Positions 42,523 to 54,817 of a stretch of 64,000 bases of DNA are shown in pieces. The notes under the pieces were generated by a model, which ran no database searches, was not told the origin of the DNA, and saw nothing but the letters and a program-made list of their open reading frames with translations. Source of the DNA: Hippasteria phrygiana (Eukaryota; Echinodermata; Asteroidea; Valvatida; Goniasteridae); assembly GCA_037893225.1 (NCBI GenBank), contig JAZGUH010000707.1, forward strand, positions 124,001 to 188,000, read 5' to 3'. A program made the position numbers and the translations under genes. How positions within the stretch are numbered: the first letter of the stretch is position 1; every line of letters starts with the position of its first letter.

Positions 42523-43114
42523 ATGGGAAACGAAAATGACGAGGTTTCTCGGAGGAAAGTTGCAAGCAGGCTCCAGTGGAAACGGTTTTGGATCCTCGCC
42601 CTGTGCTACGTCTCGTGCTACACAGCATTCCGCGGTCTACGCGATCTCCAGAGCACTTTGAACAGCGCAGAGGGTGTGGGTCTCGCCAGCTTGTCCCTGC
42701 TCAATGCGTGCAGTGCTGTGGCGGGTTTGCTGGTTCCAGCAATCATCCGCCTGAAGCTGGGAACCAAATGGAGCGTGGTTTTAGGGATTATTCTGCATAT
42801 CTTGTACATAGCTAGCAACTACTACGAGAATGCATACCTGCTTCTCTTGGCCGCCGTGTTTCCAGGCATCGGTGCTGCGTTCATGTGGGTTTCAAGGGGA
42901 ACGTACATCACGACAGTAGCGATGGAGTTGGCAGCAGCCAATCAAAGAAATCCAGCCGCGGACACAGCCTTAATGAACAGCATCTTCTACAGTGTGTCTC
43001 GAATGAGCACACTGTCCAGCAACGTGATATCCTCTCTGGTTTTCCAGAAGGGTTGGCAGTTCTTGGAAAGAAATGAAACTGCTAACACTGCCTCTTGTGG
43101 GATACACGCATGCG
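42523..43114 (+). CDS. UNC93A-like membrane protein, exon 1
   Basis: ATG at 42523 opens MGNENDEVSRRKVASRLQWK, followed by LALCYVSCYTAFRGLRDLQSTLN, the N-terminal signature of UNC93 proteins (TAYGGLQSLQSSL in vertebrates). Five hydrophobic segments follow: LLNACSAVAGLLVPAII, WSVVLGIILHILYIAS, YLLLLAAVFPGIGAAFMWVSRGTYIT and others. It ends GCATGCG|GTAAGT in phase 1. UNC93 proteins are MFS-fold 11-12-segment membrane proteins; UNC93A is thought to be a solute-carrier-like protein and UNC93B1 traffics Toll-like receptors. The open frame runs upstream of the Met, but the start is aligned with the family. A damaged inverted copy is at 26254. Confidence 0.85.
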
Positions 43115-43363
43115 GTAAGTGACACCCATATTGGGCCACCTTTGTGCGGAACGTTCGATCGACAGGCTATGCCTACCTTACGGCAGAAGAACGGCACGGC
43201 TTTCAAAGTCTGCTGAGTCAAATGATGTTTTGTTTTAAATTTATACCAGTTTCTGCCTTGAATGATTTCAGGGACGGGTCGGGAAAAAGGCTGTGTAGAA
43301 GGAAAAGGTTTGAGACGAAATTGTAAAACTGATTGCTTTTGTTAATTTCGTATTAAATTAGGG

Positions 43364-43830
43364 GTCACTTTGCCTTGGAGGTGCCCAATTGAGGTGCAAA
43401 CGAAAGCGTTTGTTCTAAAATGACAATGTTTGGAAAGATCAATAAGAAGTAAAGGAAAATAATGCACACGAGCATTCCTTGAAAATGCGCCATTTGTCTG
43501 AAACTTATTGACGAAAAATAGTTTGGGGACGAATGTTTCGTACGAAAAAGACTGGGCATTAGCGCCATACCAAGTACGAGACAGAAATAGTCCAGTTCCC
43601 CGAAATGATAATTCCCTGACGTCTATCAATTGCTCCATTTTGTCTATAGTATGGTCATGGAGCCAGACTACTAGAACATATGTTTTTCTCTCTACGCAGA
43701 CTACGGTTTTCCCAGCACACAAAACCTTATTAGGTCAGTGTTTTTAGTCTTTGGTAGCACCCTAGACCCTCCAATACATTTATATCTGAAAATTACAGCA
43801 AAAGCAAATGATGTATACTACCTTTAAAGT
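43364..43830. repeat. Composite repeat in UNC93 intron 1
   Basis: The first ~200 bp belong to the ACATTGCCTTGGA family (CACTTTGCCTTGGAGG, CGTTTGTTCTAAAATGACA). The last ~170 bp match the right half of the TTAA-flanked MITE at 29618-30028 (CCAGACTACTAGAACA, AAAATTACAGCAAAAGCAAATGATG, ACCTTTAA). Confidence 0.5.
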
Positions 43831-46121
43831 AAACTACATTTTATTCAAACCACAGCGATAATAAAAGAGGTTTGGTTGTAGCAATTTGTGATGGGCAGTG
43901 GCTGGGGAACAATGTATTGAATATACATGTAGATTTCTTGTAACATCACACATTTTTAATGTACTCTTCCGCGTGAATAATAAGAAGAACATTTTTATAT
44001 CGACTGTTTTGTGATCCTAACCAGACATCAAAATTCATGAAAAATCTGTTCACTAAAATCAAAGTTTCTATGTCATGTGTTTCCCCTTTTCGGCGGACCG
44101 CTACATTTATTATATAAATCATTGTAAAATATATTTAATAAATGGACTCAGAACTGTATACGTCAATAGATGTTTGTTTTCCAGTTTGGGGAAAATACAT
44201 TTTGTTGTTTTTGCTTTTAAGTTTTCAATCTAATTAGTATGTGAAAATTGGCACACACGTTCCTATTAAGTATCTATCCCTTGTGGTTTGTTTGACGAAG
44301 TATCTATTGATTCATATTTTTTTCGTAATCAAGGCCACTAGAATAGGAAGCCATAACCCACGTGATTAGTTATTGCTAAAAATACATAGAAAGGCCAAAA
44401 AACATGTTACGTGTCATGCTTTCTCGATTAAAACACCAATAAACTTTACTGCGAAATTACTTTTTCCTTTCCCAGTTTAAACAGCATATGGACTTAAGCT
44501 GTCAGGTTAGCGCTCAGCCAGTTCAGTGTATTAAGGTACCCGCCTACAATTGCAATGAAAAAAAGCTTAATTTTCTCACTTTTTATTCTAAACACATAAT
44601 CTGACCTTATATTTTCACTATATCAACTCCATTTTTTAGGCTGCTATTTGTAAGAAATGGGGAATAAGGACAACAAAAAATACCATCCAAAAATAGTATT
44701 TTTAAATGCGTTTTTCTTGCATCGTAATTTTAAATAAACAATATTTGACAAAAATATATTTTCACTATTTTTCAATGGGTTTTCTTCATTGTTTGTGTCA
44801 ATGTGAGCAGAATCATTGTTGTAATCTATAAAGGCATTCCCAGAAAATACAATTTTTTTGAAGGAATAGCCCTCATCCACTAAATTAGTCATATTTCACA
44901 AGACACTTTTTAAATGTTTTTTGTAAACTTTTTAACATTTTGATACTATTGACAATCACAGAATGTCACTGGATTGCTGCTTGAATAAGCTTTAATTTGA
45001 TATATCTTTGGCCATGGTAGGTTGTATGGTTGCCGAGCTACACTTAAAAAAGAATATACTTCGTTGTGAGCTCGTTAATTGTCTAATTTGATTATTCGGC
45101 TAATGAGTGATAAACAGTAACAATAGAAATAATGGAATTTGTTTTAAAAGGTGATTTTGTTTCTCCAAAAATAACCCTAATTGTAGGAAAGTACCTGCAA
45201 TGGTGTGCAGTGGAAAGATGTGCAGCAGTGCTCGGGCATCAGTTGTGTGTCTTTTATCGACTAGCAGTCGTGTTGCACTGGTATAGCTTGGTTTGTCTAA
45301 AAATATACTCCAGCGCATTATGGAGTCTCATTTGTCACGAGTCCGTTCTTCCTTCTAAGAGACAAAATTATAATCAACATACTATAGCATAGCAGGAAAT
45401 AAAACCAGAGGAAACTGCATGTCGTATCACTTGGCCTTGATTGATATAAGGGGTGAATATTTTTATCTAGAGGCCACCACATAACAAGTCAAAACAGAAT
45501 TAAGCGCTTGTGCAGGAAACTGGCAACCGATTTTGCCCCAAATATTGCCCTAAATTAAAGAAAAAAACTGAAAAGATTATTTAACGTAGAGACAGCTATT
45601 ATCCAGTAAAAATAGGATTCTTCCCCTAACAGTTTGAGAAAAACAAATTTCCAATAAATTTCACTCATGCAGGGACCCAGTAGAGTTTGCTCACACATTT
45701 CTTTTGCAAATCGTCTCTCTCAAACTCTTGGGGAAAAAAGTTCTTAATTTTTACTAGATCACAACTCTGTCTCCACGTTTACTGATCCGGAAAGTCTCTT
45801 GCTCTATTTTTGAGCTAACTGCGTGGTAAAGCGAAAAATTCCAACGCGGTTACCACTTTCCCCGTTTCCACCTGTATACACAAAATCGAGCCCTGCTTAT
45901 CAAAAATGTGGCCTACTGCAGATGCGCTGTACAGTCGTTTCTTAATTCCGATTTTGCTTATTATACGCCTTTAAAAAGAATATTGATGCAAATTGTATGC
46001 ATCTGAACGGAAGGCCAGGCCGCGAATGTGATTTCCCCAAACGACATCAGAATGGGGTTAACGCTATGAGATTTCGGACTTTACTTCCCTTTAAAAAACA
46101 CACGTTATTATTGTCGTAAGA
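43831..46121. other. UNC93 intron 1, AT-rich stretch
   Basis: No exon or RNA gene recognised. Bases ~45376-46020 are the source of the left half of the inverted duplication at 25343-26026. Confidence 0.45.
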
Positions 46122-46420
46122 GGTCGGCTACATTGGCCTTCCCAGATTTTCCCGACCTTGCACGCCTTCCGCCGACTATGTTCACGACCACCTAACGACT
46201 TTCAAGACCTCCGAACGTCCCTCGCACGACCGCTCTTCATTCCCGATCACTTCCGATTGTTTTGAACAGTTCAAAATAGTCGGCAACACCTCGACCAAGT
46301 TCACCGACCTCTCAGGACCTTACCAGACCCGCCCCGCCCTTCCCTGACCTCTCCCCGACCATACAAGACCTTTCCAGACCATCAAGGTCGGGAGAGGTTG
46401 GCCTCCATATCGGCTAAGTG
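46122..46420. repeat. Short-word cluster, GACC
   Basis: About twelve GACC words (CGACC, GACCT, GACCA) occur on the plus strand between 46150 and 46385 at uneven spacing. The cluster is bordered by GGTCGGCTAC and GGTCGGGAGAGG. Unlike the tetranucleotide block at 53171, there is no fixed period. Non-coding. Confidence 0.55.
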
Positions 46421-46527
46421 TGACCAAGCTCTTAATAGTGATGTTCATGCCAGACAGAAATATGAAGCAGAAAGAATCTGACCAATAGCAGCAAAGGATG
46501 TGTGGTGTGGTGGCGAGGGTATACCCA

Positions 46528-46682
46528 GCAAGATATGGGACCACGGTACCCCCCTCTTGTCCCTATACCATATACACACTCCAGACTATTGTTACCGAAC
46601 ACATCCCCCAGATATCCTGAGATTCCGGGAACACAATGACCAACAAAAAAGGGGGGTGGTTTCCCTCTGTCCCATATCATGC
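46528..46682 (-). mobile_element. MITE with GCACGATATGGG termini, copy 3 (reverse)
   Basis: Ends GCAAGATATGGGAC and GTCCCATATCATGC are inverted. The interior CACACTCCAGACTATTGTTACC and GGAACACAATGACCAACA match copies at 4860 and 27402. Confidence 0.7.
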
Positions 46683-47201
46683 TTCCCCCGGTTGAAAAGA
46701 TAAACTTAAATCATGTTCCCTGTGACTGGACTGTTTAAATGGGCATATTGAGTACTTGACGTGTATTGTGGTGTATTGGGTATGGGGGAAGGCGGAAACA
46801 GAGAAGTCATGTCTCACATTTTGTCCCATCCAGTGGAAATCCTAGTGAAAGAAACATGACTAATTCGAAATGATTTGATTCCTTTTCTTGTTCTGATATA
46901 GACGTAAAAATAATCTAATCCCACCCCATTTGACATCTTTATTGACAATTCATTATACGACCAACATGTAATTCCAGACTAAGATATATAATTGTACCAT
47001 GCCAACCAACCACCGTGAACAATGACCCATTGAACCTTGGTCAGTAACTCAGTCGGCTTTCAAAGATCATTGTGCCGTGTTGACCATTGGGCAAACGATG
47101 CTGTTTCCTTGTCTTTTGTGTCGTACTCAAGAAGAATTTGTGTCCAATTGTTTTCATACAGTAACACGTAACAAGGACAGAGCAGAGTTGTATTCAAAAT
47201 T

Positions 47202-47236
47202 ATGGTAGCAGCCGGCCGGCACCGGCTGCTACCATA
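47202..47236. repeat. Short hairpin, ATGGTAGCAGCCGG arms
   Basis: Exact 14-base inverted arms around a 6-base GC centre in UNC93 intron 1. Confidence 0.75.
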
Positions 47237-47472
47237 GTCTCCACAGGGATGCAAAAACGCGGAATCGTGTGGGCGTGTTGGGGTATTCAAACCGTGGACG
47301 AAAAATGCCGGAGAACAAAAGAGAACAATATCGTCCGCGATTCCCAGCATACGTCCGCGATTGGGATTGTGTACAAAACCTATGGAGGTCTTCCGAAAAA
47401 GTTAGGGTACAAACAAAGGGAACAAAAGAAGGGTTCCATTCATGGTCCTCATAAGTATAGGAAAACGCACAT

Positions 47473-47474
<2 letters not shown>

Positions 47475-47506
<32 letters not shown>

Positions 47507-47545
47507 CTGTGTGTGACTGTGTGTGTACGACCGTGTGTGTACGTT
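47475..47545. repeat. (TG)n microsatellite
   Basis: About 15 perfect TG repeats (47475-47505), followed by imperfect TGTGTGAC and GTGTGTACG units. His/Thr-rich open frames on the reverse strand are artefacts of it. Confidence 0.9.
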
Positions 47546-47564
47546 TACGTGTCGACATGTCATC

Positions 47565-47691
47565 ATTAGCCTTTTAGAGGTATGGCGGACACAATAGGAG
47601 GGCGCTATTTTATTTGGGTATAAATACACAGGTTTTACCCAAATCAAATAGCGCCCTCCTATTGTGTCCGCCATACATCTAAAAGGCTAAT
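47565..47691. repeat. Foldback hairpin, ~55-bp arms
   Basis: ATTAGCCTTTTAGAGGTATG with GCGGACACAATAGGAGGGCG at the left is inverted at the right with about two mismatches over 55 bases. The centre is ~17 bases. Strong cruciform or hairpin potential in UNC93 intron 1. Confidence 0.85.
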
Positions 47692-48892
47692 GGCGTCGGC
47701 TGTCTGCTTTCTCTTGTGAAGAACTTGTAGATTATATCCGTGAAAACAGAATTGACGATGGAATTGCTTCAAACATCGAAGGTAAGCATAAATGAGCACT
47801 TCATAAGCCAATATTAAAACGATGGTTGAACGAAGCGGATTGCCATAGACTGAAACTAGGCCTTACTTAGTACACACTAGACAGACTACAGTTTGTGGAA
47901 AGTAAAATCCTTAAACTAACGTTAAAATGCCCAGTGTAACCACTTTTACTGGACTCCCTCCGAAAATAACCACAATATTCAGGCACACAACACTTCGTAA
48001 GTAAACAGTTTTACTTTGGGTCCTGTATGTATTCTTAAGCTGTTTAGTTGGCTACTCTAGAGTGTTTCATTTCCACGAAAATGGGGAGAAATTACTCCAT
48101 TATGTACTGCATTGAAACAAAGTTCGTGTCAGCGCGCTTGCGCACTTTATGTTTACAGATTTAAGCAAACGACAGATTTTCTGTGCGGCGCGTGCAGACG
48201 ACATTGGCAGCAGCAATTAAGAAAGGCTGGCCCAAAATACGAATTTGGGACCAGGGATACATTTCCAAACAATACAAAGACACATAATTATTATTCTTCA
48301 TTTCCCCAGAGACGATAAATTAGTAAATTTTATAGAGCCTCAGTCATATGATGAAAAATACAATTTCAATATTTGGGAAGTTTTCATCAATGATTTTCTA
48401 TTTTAATATCGTTTCCTTTTGACAAAAAAATCGAACTTCACATGGAAGATCCATTATTGCATATTAAATAAATCTATTTTGAATCCTCCATAGTTTTTTT
48501 GTTACGTAATTTCAAATTGCCCTGACATAACAGTCCTAACAGTTGCACAACGTTTTAAAACCTGTAGTATCAACACTTATTATACAACACCTGAATAAAT
48601 CCCAGCCATCCGATTGGTGGATCGTCGATCACGTGCATTGAATTATTCGTCCCATCGCACGACGCGAACCCGCACCGCCAAAAAAGTTATATCACATGGT
48701 TCTATCAAACGGTATGATAGAACTTCCCCGCCGCCACAACACGGCTGTCATTGGACTGGTTCCCGGTCCCTCCGTTGTCCCTCGGACTTCAAATGTATAC
48801 TATATACATATGGGGACCGGGAACCATTCTAGGCTGTCATTCACACAAAATAGCAGACAATGTTTCCGAACCGCGGTTTGTTTTCCTAACAG

Positions 48893-49067
48893 ACGACGAA
48901 ATATTGGAACTCGTATGCGATGCTGACGCTGCTAACACAAAGAGACAAATTAAATATGCAGTCAAACGATTAGAGGAATTTGCAAGACACGCAGGAACAA
49001 CAATTAAAGCTTTAACTTATTCGGAACTGGACCACTTTTTGTCGCGGTTTTATGCGGGACTGAGAAG
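48893..49067 (+). CDS. Crypton/DUF3504-type recombinase N-terminal exon (candidate)
   Basis: An exon-like stretch lies between TTTTCCTAACAG and GAGAAG|GTAAAC, phase 1 in and phase 2 out. It encodes DDEILELVCDADAANTKRQI, then an amphipathic segment, then LTYSELDHFLSRFYAGLRR. This resembles the helical N-terminal (SAM-like) domain that precedes the tyrosine-recombinase core in Crypton-derived and DUF3504/ZMYM-type proteins of marine invertebrates, where ...ELD.LLS.FYA..R is a common string. No catalytic core exon was found: the next acceptor at 49766 leads to a short frame without family resemblance. It may be a fragment of a transposon or of a host gene nested in UNC93 intron 1. Confidence 0.4.
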
Positions 49068-49143
49068 GTAAACGGCACGTTGTACACCAAGAAATCCATG
49101 CATGCAATCTGTCGGATTTATTCAGGCGTTGTATAAAACAAAT

Positions 49144-49295
49144 AATGAATGTTTCACATCCGTGCAATGGTAAGAATAATTTCATTCGGTGACAGATGGA
49201 ATGTCCCATTCCACTCGGCTTTGCCTCGTGGAATGAAACATTCAATCTGTCACCTCATGAAATTTTTCTTACCATCGCACTCATAAAATTTCATT
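49144..49295. repeat. Foldback hairpin, ~68-bp arms
   Basis: 49144-49213 and 49228-49295 are inverted at roughly 80% identity, sharing GGTAAGAA, GGTGACAGAT and CATTCCAC words, around a 14-base centre. Confidence 0.7.
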
Positions 49296-50519
49296 AATCT
49301 ATTAGTGGATAGTAACTGACATGCAGGAGACCTCTCAAATTTGTAGCAAAGTCCTGATCATTGTGACTTGAATAAGTATTTGAACATAGTTCTAGATTGA
49401 TGTTGGTGATACAATCTGCCACCCACGTCACCAATTTGGAATATTGTCCCTCTTGAATCTCTCTTCAGCATCTCTCTTTGGTAGCCATTGCAACATTCTA
49501 TTCTATTCATTTTATTCTCATGTATGCAAGTTGTCATAAACAAAAACCGTTGTTCAAACTAAATTTGAAAGAATATGACTAAAGGTTGTTTCTCCTCTAC
49601 AAATTTATTACTTAAATACATGTACCAGGAGATTAAATCGCATTTGATGATATCATTCAGCTAACACAAAAATAGTCATAAGTAAAATGCCATCCACTTA
49701 GTCATTCGGGTCTTAGAAGTATTACATATTTAAATCCTATTTTACTGTGTTCTATTATTTTTCAGATACAGGAGTCTTCGGTTTAAGCTGTACAGCAATG
49801 CGCATCTAAATCGACAAGTCTTTCATTTGTTCTTAAGGTCTTTCTATAAATGTTGAAGATCTTGAAAGCGAAGACAAACTGTTAATAGGTAACTTGCTGT
49901 AAATGTTGAGGATATTGAAAATGAGGACAAACTGTTAATGTGAGCTGTACAATTGTACGTGAAATATTTCATCATTTCTAAAATGGACACTTTATTGTTG
50001 TACCTGAAATATTTCATAATTTCTAAACAGGTACTTTAAGTCTATCATTTTAAAGATCTTGTAAGTGTTGAGGATATTGAGAGTGGGAGACAAACTGTAC
50101 TTGTAGGTTTTACAGTTGAAAACCAGCCGAGGTTAATTCTGTACACTTAATATTTGATGTATCTGATATGTTTAGAGTTGAGGAAAATCTGGTTTATTAT
50201 CAAGAATTTAGTCAGTATGGTCAGTAAATTCTTTGAATATATGCAAAGCGTTCTGATTTTTAAAAATCATTTACAATACATACAAATTGAAAGATTAAAA
50301 GATTAAAGAAACATTTCAGAAGAATTGTAACAATGAATTTGAGCCATTTTCTTGTATTTTTGTCTCCAGAGAAAGCTCCTAAGGTACCTGAGGCATTATA
50401 CAACTTGAAACAGCAGCTGCAGCTCGCCTCGCAGTCCATGCGTTGTGGTGACTGTATACACCTGATGCGTACTTTAGCTTCTGAATTGCAAACACCGCAT
50501 GTGTTCATCGTGATTGGGC

Positions 50520-51040
50520 ATTGTGACGATGTGCATCAGTTGAGGTGTTAGTTGGAAGGCCAGTAGCACTTAAACCACTAGCACATGAGCATGCACTAGC
50601 ACCAATTTGTCCCAAAATCATGAAGACATGAGGTGTTTTTCTCACTTCAGCAGCTCAGGTGCTTGTCAAGCTGCTCAACCCACTAGCACATGAACTGCCT
50701 TATTTTGTATAATGCCTCAGGTACTAGTGGTAATAGCATTTCAAGTGCAAGTCCAGATACGGCTGAAGTGAAAACATACAGGAAGTTTATGTGCAAGTAA
50801 GGTCGCAAATCAGAAACACCTCATGTGCATGAGGTGTAAAGTGCACCTCATGTGTTCATGATTTTGGGACAAAATGGTGCTAGTGGAAATATCGCATGAG
50901 GTGCTAGTGGTAAAAGTGACACTATCACTTCAAGTGCCTCAGACGTTTCTCGACAAGAGCCTCAAGTGTTCATGGTTTTGGGACAAATATGTGCTAGTGT
51001 ACAGGTGCATGAGGTGCAGTCACTTTTTACAGTGAGATGT
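50520..51040. repeat. Short-word foldback cluster, GCATGAGGTG/CACTAGCAC
   Basis: The words GCATGAGGTG, CACTAGCAC/GTGCTAGTG and TTTTGGGACAAA recur many times in both orientations. The best inverted arms are 50593-50635 and 50843-50885 (GCACTAGCACCAATTTGTCC and its complement). A third copy is near 50960-51015. Non-coding; UNC93 intron 1. Confidence 0.6.
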
Positions 51041-52641
51041 TCATTCAGGATTGCACTGCAAAAACAAATCTTTGTCATAACTGAATCCAGTAACTAATAA
51101 TAGTTGTCTATACTAAGCAGTATCCATTTTAAGATTTCTATTATGGAGGAAGTTGTTTGGCAGTGCGAGCCCTGCACAAGTATTACTCGAAAATATGAAC
51201 TAAATGTTTGTTTATTAAATGCTCAACCTGATTGTAAGCTTAAAATTTATATGTACCTTTGCCTTTGATGTATGGGATTAACCTCGAAAACCGAAGCTTG
51301 AATCTCACTAAAGAGTGACATGGGCTCGTCCCACGTGATCAAGAGGATGGATTAGAATGCAAACCCAGTATAATACAAGTAATAAAAATACCTCTTTCAT
51401 ATGCTAGTTTATAAATATGCAGGTACTCCGATTGTGACAAGACCTTTGTTATAATTACAAAGTCTGTAATGAAAATCCAAGCAACTGAAATATCTTGAAC
51501 CGATTCATACAAATGTTCTGTTTGCTCTGAAAGCAAGCCCAATAAGGGATCTATTTGATAAATATTCGTAGTGGTAGGAAAGGCTTCTGAAATATACTGA
51601 ATTTGGGGAAAATTCCTTGTTAGATAAATCAGACCAAAAGAGAACATTGACTGTTGTTGAAGCAAATACGGAGTCTGTGTGTGGCATTATTGGCTGTCAT
51701 TAGTAGTCACTTTACTTTTTAATGTATAACCAAAAAGAAAAATGAAATCAATATGTGTGTTCTTGTACTGCACTGCGTTCGAGGACAAGGGGAGAAAGGA
51801 AATACAAAAGAATCTTTCTTGTAATTTTGGGAGTCACCTTTCTGGGAAAATTTCAGAAACCCCCCTGCAAAAAATCCTGGATCCGCCCCTGAAACCCCCT
51901 CAAAAATGTATTTCTTAGCGACAAAATTATGAAATTGATCTTCTTGAATATGTTTGAATTTATCAACGACTTTATCACCATGTTATTCTATTAGTTTAAT
52001 TTTGCTCCTAAACTCTACAAAATGTTAACGTAAAAATTAAGGCGTAAAGCGCAAATGTAACGAATGAAGAGTAAAAATGGGGAACGATGTAAAACAGTTA
52101 ACCCAGCATCTAAATATTGCAAAACGTAAAACTACCTCATAAAATAATAAAATACAAAAGTAAAACTACAATGCAGGCCGACAACATAACAAAATGCCTT
52201 GAACAAAATGTGCAGAAACTAAATACAATATTTCCATGGAACTTCTTGGTTTTTTATCTCATTTAAGTCTTTTCGTTGGATATCTGACCCTTTTGTTCAA
52301 TTTTTTAGGGATTCGAAGTTCATTTTTTGCCCTTTCCCGATGTGGTGTATGAAGCACTGTATCCTCAGTGCTTTCCGAGAGCCTGTGGAAAAAAAATTCA
52401 CAGGTTTACTCGGGCAGGACCCGAACCCAGACCCCCTGCTCACCGGTGCAGACGTCGTTTTTAGGCGACCCAATAATTTAAGCCTAACTGTATACTGTAA
52501 ATTTTTGCGTCTAGATGATGACATTCAACCAGTAAGATGTCAACATACTCATGATGATGACATCCTGAGATAGTTTTATCTCTTAAATACGACTTCAGGC
52601 AAGCACGCTACTGATGCTGTGTTGTTTTATATTCTTTTCAG
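51041..52641. other. UNC93 intron 1, 3' part
   Basis: AT-rich sequence. A fragment near 51860-51900 (ATCCTGGATCCGCCCCTG) is a dispersed repeat also hinted at 5690-5950. No exon or RNA gene recognised before the UNC93 exon 2 acceptor. Confidence 0.4.
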
Positions 52642-52952
52642 GAGGCGACACTACCGCCAACACCACCGGTGCCCTTGTGCCTCCTGATCAGGCAAGTCGC
52701 AATTTGCTGGTCTCTATCTATCTCGGTTTCGGGGTGTTTGCATTGGTCATTGCCATAGTGTTCCTGGAGCGAGTTCCTCCCAAATCAGTTCCCGTCAACA
52801 ACGGGGAGGCGGTTACCTTGACGACGAAGGAGGTCATCCACGGCATGATGTCTGCTTTCCGTCTGATGAGACAGCCCCGAATGCTCATGTTGATTCCAGG
52901 CTTGTTTTTTCTGGGTGCTGATATGGCTTTTGTGTCAGGCCATTTCACAAAG
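52642..52952 (+). CDS. UNC93A-like membrane protein, exon 2
   Basis: The acceptor ATTCTTTTCAG opens in phase 1, completing the Gly codon split from exon 1. The donor ACAAAG|GTAAAG closes in phase 0. It encodes a polar, glycosylation-prone loop (GGDTTANTTG), a membrane segment (LLVSIYLGFGVFALVIAIVFL), a cytosolic loop (ERVPPKSVPVNNGE, EVIHGMMSAFRLMR) and a further segment (MLMLIPGLFFLGADMAFVSG). Order and spacing follow vertebrate UNC93A. Confidence 0.85.
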
Positions 52953-53170
52953 GTAAAGCTATTGTTTAATGGCCAGTTTCATTGTCTTTTGTCACAACAG
53001 TGTGCAAGTGTCTGTTGGAATCATAGCATGCTACTGATTTCATAGCAGATTTTAACATGAGAATTATTTTACTTTCAGCTTGTTGTTAGTTTAAAATTCA
53101 CTTGTGGATGCATAGATTATATTGACACTTTTATCGATTATATTTACATATAGAAACAAAAGACAAACAA

Positions 53171-53310
53171 CCGCTAGCCCGACCGATCGACCGACCGTCC
53201 AACCGACCGCCTTGTCGACAGACTGACCGACTGACCAACCGACTGAATGACCGACCGACAGACCGACCGATCCACCGATGAAGCCACCGACAAACAAACA
53301 AACAAACATA
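53171..53310. repeat. (GACC)n and (CAAA)n tetranucleotide satellite
   Basis: Imperfect CGAC/GACC units from 53176 to ~53275, then five CAAA units. Located in UNC93 intron 2. Confidence 0.85.
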
Positions 53311-53930
53311 CAAACACCCCAACATTGCTTTCCTTGTAAAAAGTACTAAAACCTACAATAATTCAAAACTTTAAAATCGTTATTGTCATTATTAACACCC
53401 TCCTGTGACGTCACACTATTGTTTTCCCTCTCCATTATTTTGCACGAATGGAGCGCGACGCGCCATTCTGCATTTTACGAATGGCGTGTTGCACTCAAGC
53501 CCAGTAGAAGATATAGGGCAAAGTGCGAATTTTACAACTTATTTTCATTTTTATTTTACTCCCAAACAAATACAGCATTGGACAAATATATGACAATTGA
53601 TTAGGGTTTACAGTATAATTTTCCATTTACACATTGCCCAAAAATGTACTCATGACACGAATGAATAAATGAATGTGTTTTGCGTTAGAAAAATACTGCA
53701 GTCCCTGTCCGAACTCGCCTTGTTCCCACCTTGGTGTCAAATGAAACGTTTGCCATTTGAATTCCCCTATTGATATCGTTCAAACTACTTGGAGTGCATA
53801 GGATAAAGGAGATTACGTGACCAACATACCAATGTATTGTCAACATTCCTTTACTGGCTTTCTTGATTTTACAAAAACACGACATTCGTTTATACAATAA
53901 TGAAACATTCTTGGAGGATGTTAAGACGGT

Positions 53931-54029
53931 TAATACACTCGGTAGCACGCCGTTCGTGGGTGACGAATGGCCCTCGGGCTGCGCCCTCGGGCCATCCTCA
54001 CCCACGAACGGCGCGCTCCTCGTGTATTA
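53931..54029. repeat. Foldback hairpin, ~48-bp arms
   Basis: TAATACAC...GCCGTTCGTGGGTGA...GGCCC at the left is inverted at the right around a very short GC centre. Located in UNC93 intron 2. Confidence 0.8.
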
Positions 54030-54283
54030 TCCTACTCATAACAAAGACTAGTACAATAACCTGTACATAAAATATCTAGAAAATTATGGCAACTCGTGTC
54101 ACGTCTTTTATAACGGTCTGCCATTAATGATTCACTACAAAATACAAAGTAAAACATAATAGAGAGTTGCTTTTTTTATTCAAAAACAAAATACAAGTGG
54201 GACAGACATCACCTGGCTGATTCTATTTCCAAACCTTGAAAAACACACATATTTATATTTTTCTGTTCTTTACTTGTTTGCAG

Positions 54284-54551
54284 TTTTTCGTGGGTTGTAC
54301 GCAGGGCATTGAGGCTGTGGGTTTTGTCGCTGTGCCTCTGTACATCATTGGCGCTCTCTGCTCTCCCGCCATGGGTCGACTGATCAAATACACCGGCAGA
54401 GTGCCGGTCTTCGTCGCCGGGGGCGCTGTTTATCTCGCGCTGTTGGTTGTGATGCTTGTATGGGATCCAGAGGGCGCCAAACTATGGCACCTGTGTGTCA
54501 TGGCGTCCGGTCTCGGTTTCACCCGGGCAGCAATACCAACTGTGATTTCCA
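54284..54551 (+). CDS. UNC93A-like membrane protein, exon 3
   Basis: The acceptor TTGTTTGCAG opens in phase 0 and the donor TTTCCA|GTGAGT closes in phase 1, both matching neighbours. It encodes FFVGCTQGIEAVGFVAVPLY, LYIIGALCSPAMGRLIKYTG (vertebrate: DALCS.L.GK..QYTGR), VPVFVAGGAVYLALLVVML and LWHLCVMASGLGFTRAAIP, three to four membrane segments. The GRLIKYTGR loop is the most conserved landmark. Confidence 0.85.
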
Positions 54552-54817
54552 GTGAGTTGTGTGGGATTATCATGAATTCTGAAGTTTCTGGATGTTAGTT
54601 TCCTGACGAAACGTTATATTTCCAAAAGGTGCCAAAAAGTGCCCAGTTTTGTAATTGTGTGCATGTTAACCAGTACTAATAAATGGCTCAACAGTTAATC
54701 AATGCTTTCAAGAAAACATTTGCTTTTAGAAAAAAAAATGCAATTCCGCAATTTCTTCATTTGTCTCTTTGTTATTGTTATAGTGTATTCTTGTCAATAG
54801 ATGCATTTCAAATCTAG

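Noticed and set aside
47229..47674. His/Thr-rich open frames on the minus strand
   Set aside because: They come from the (TG)n microsatellite read in two frames.
49766..49855. Second exon of the Crypton-like gene (RYRSLRFKLYSN...)
   Set aside because: The phase fits but the translation lacks the expected recombinase continuation and soon meets a stop.
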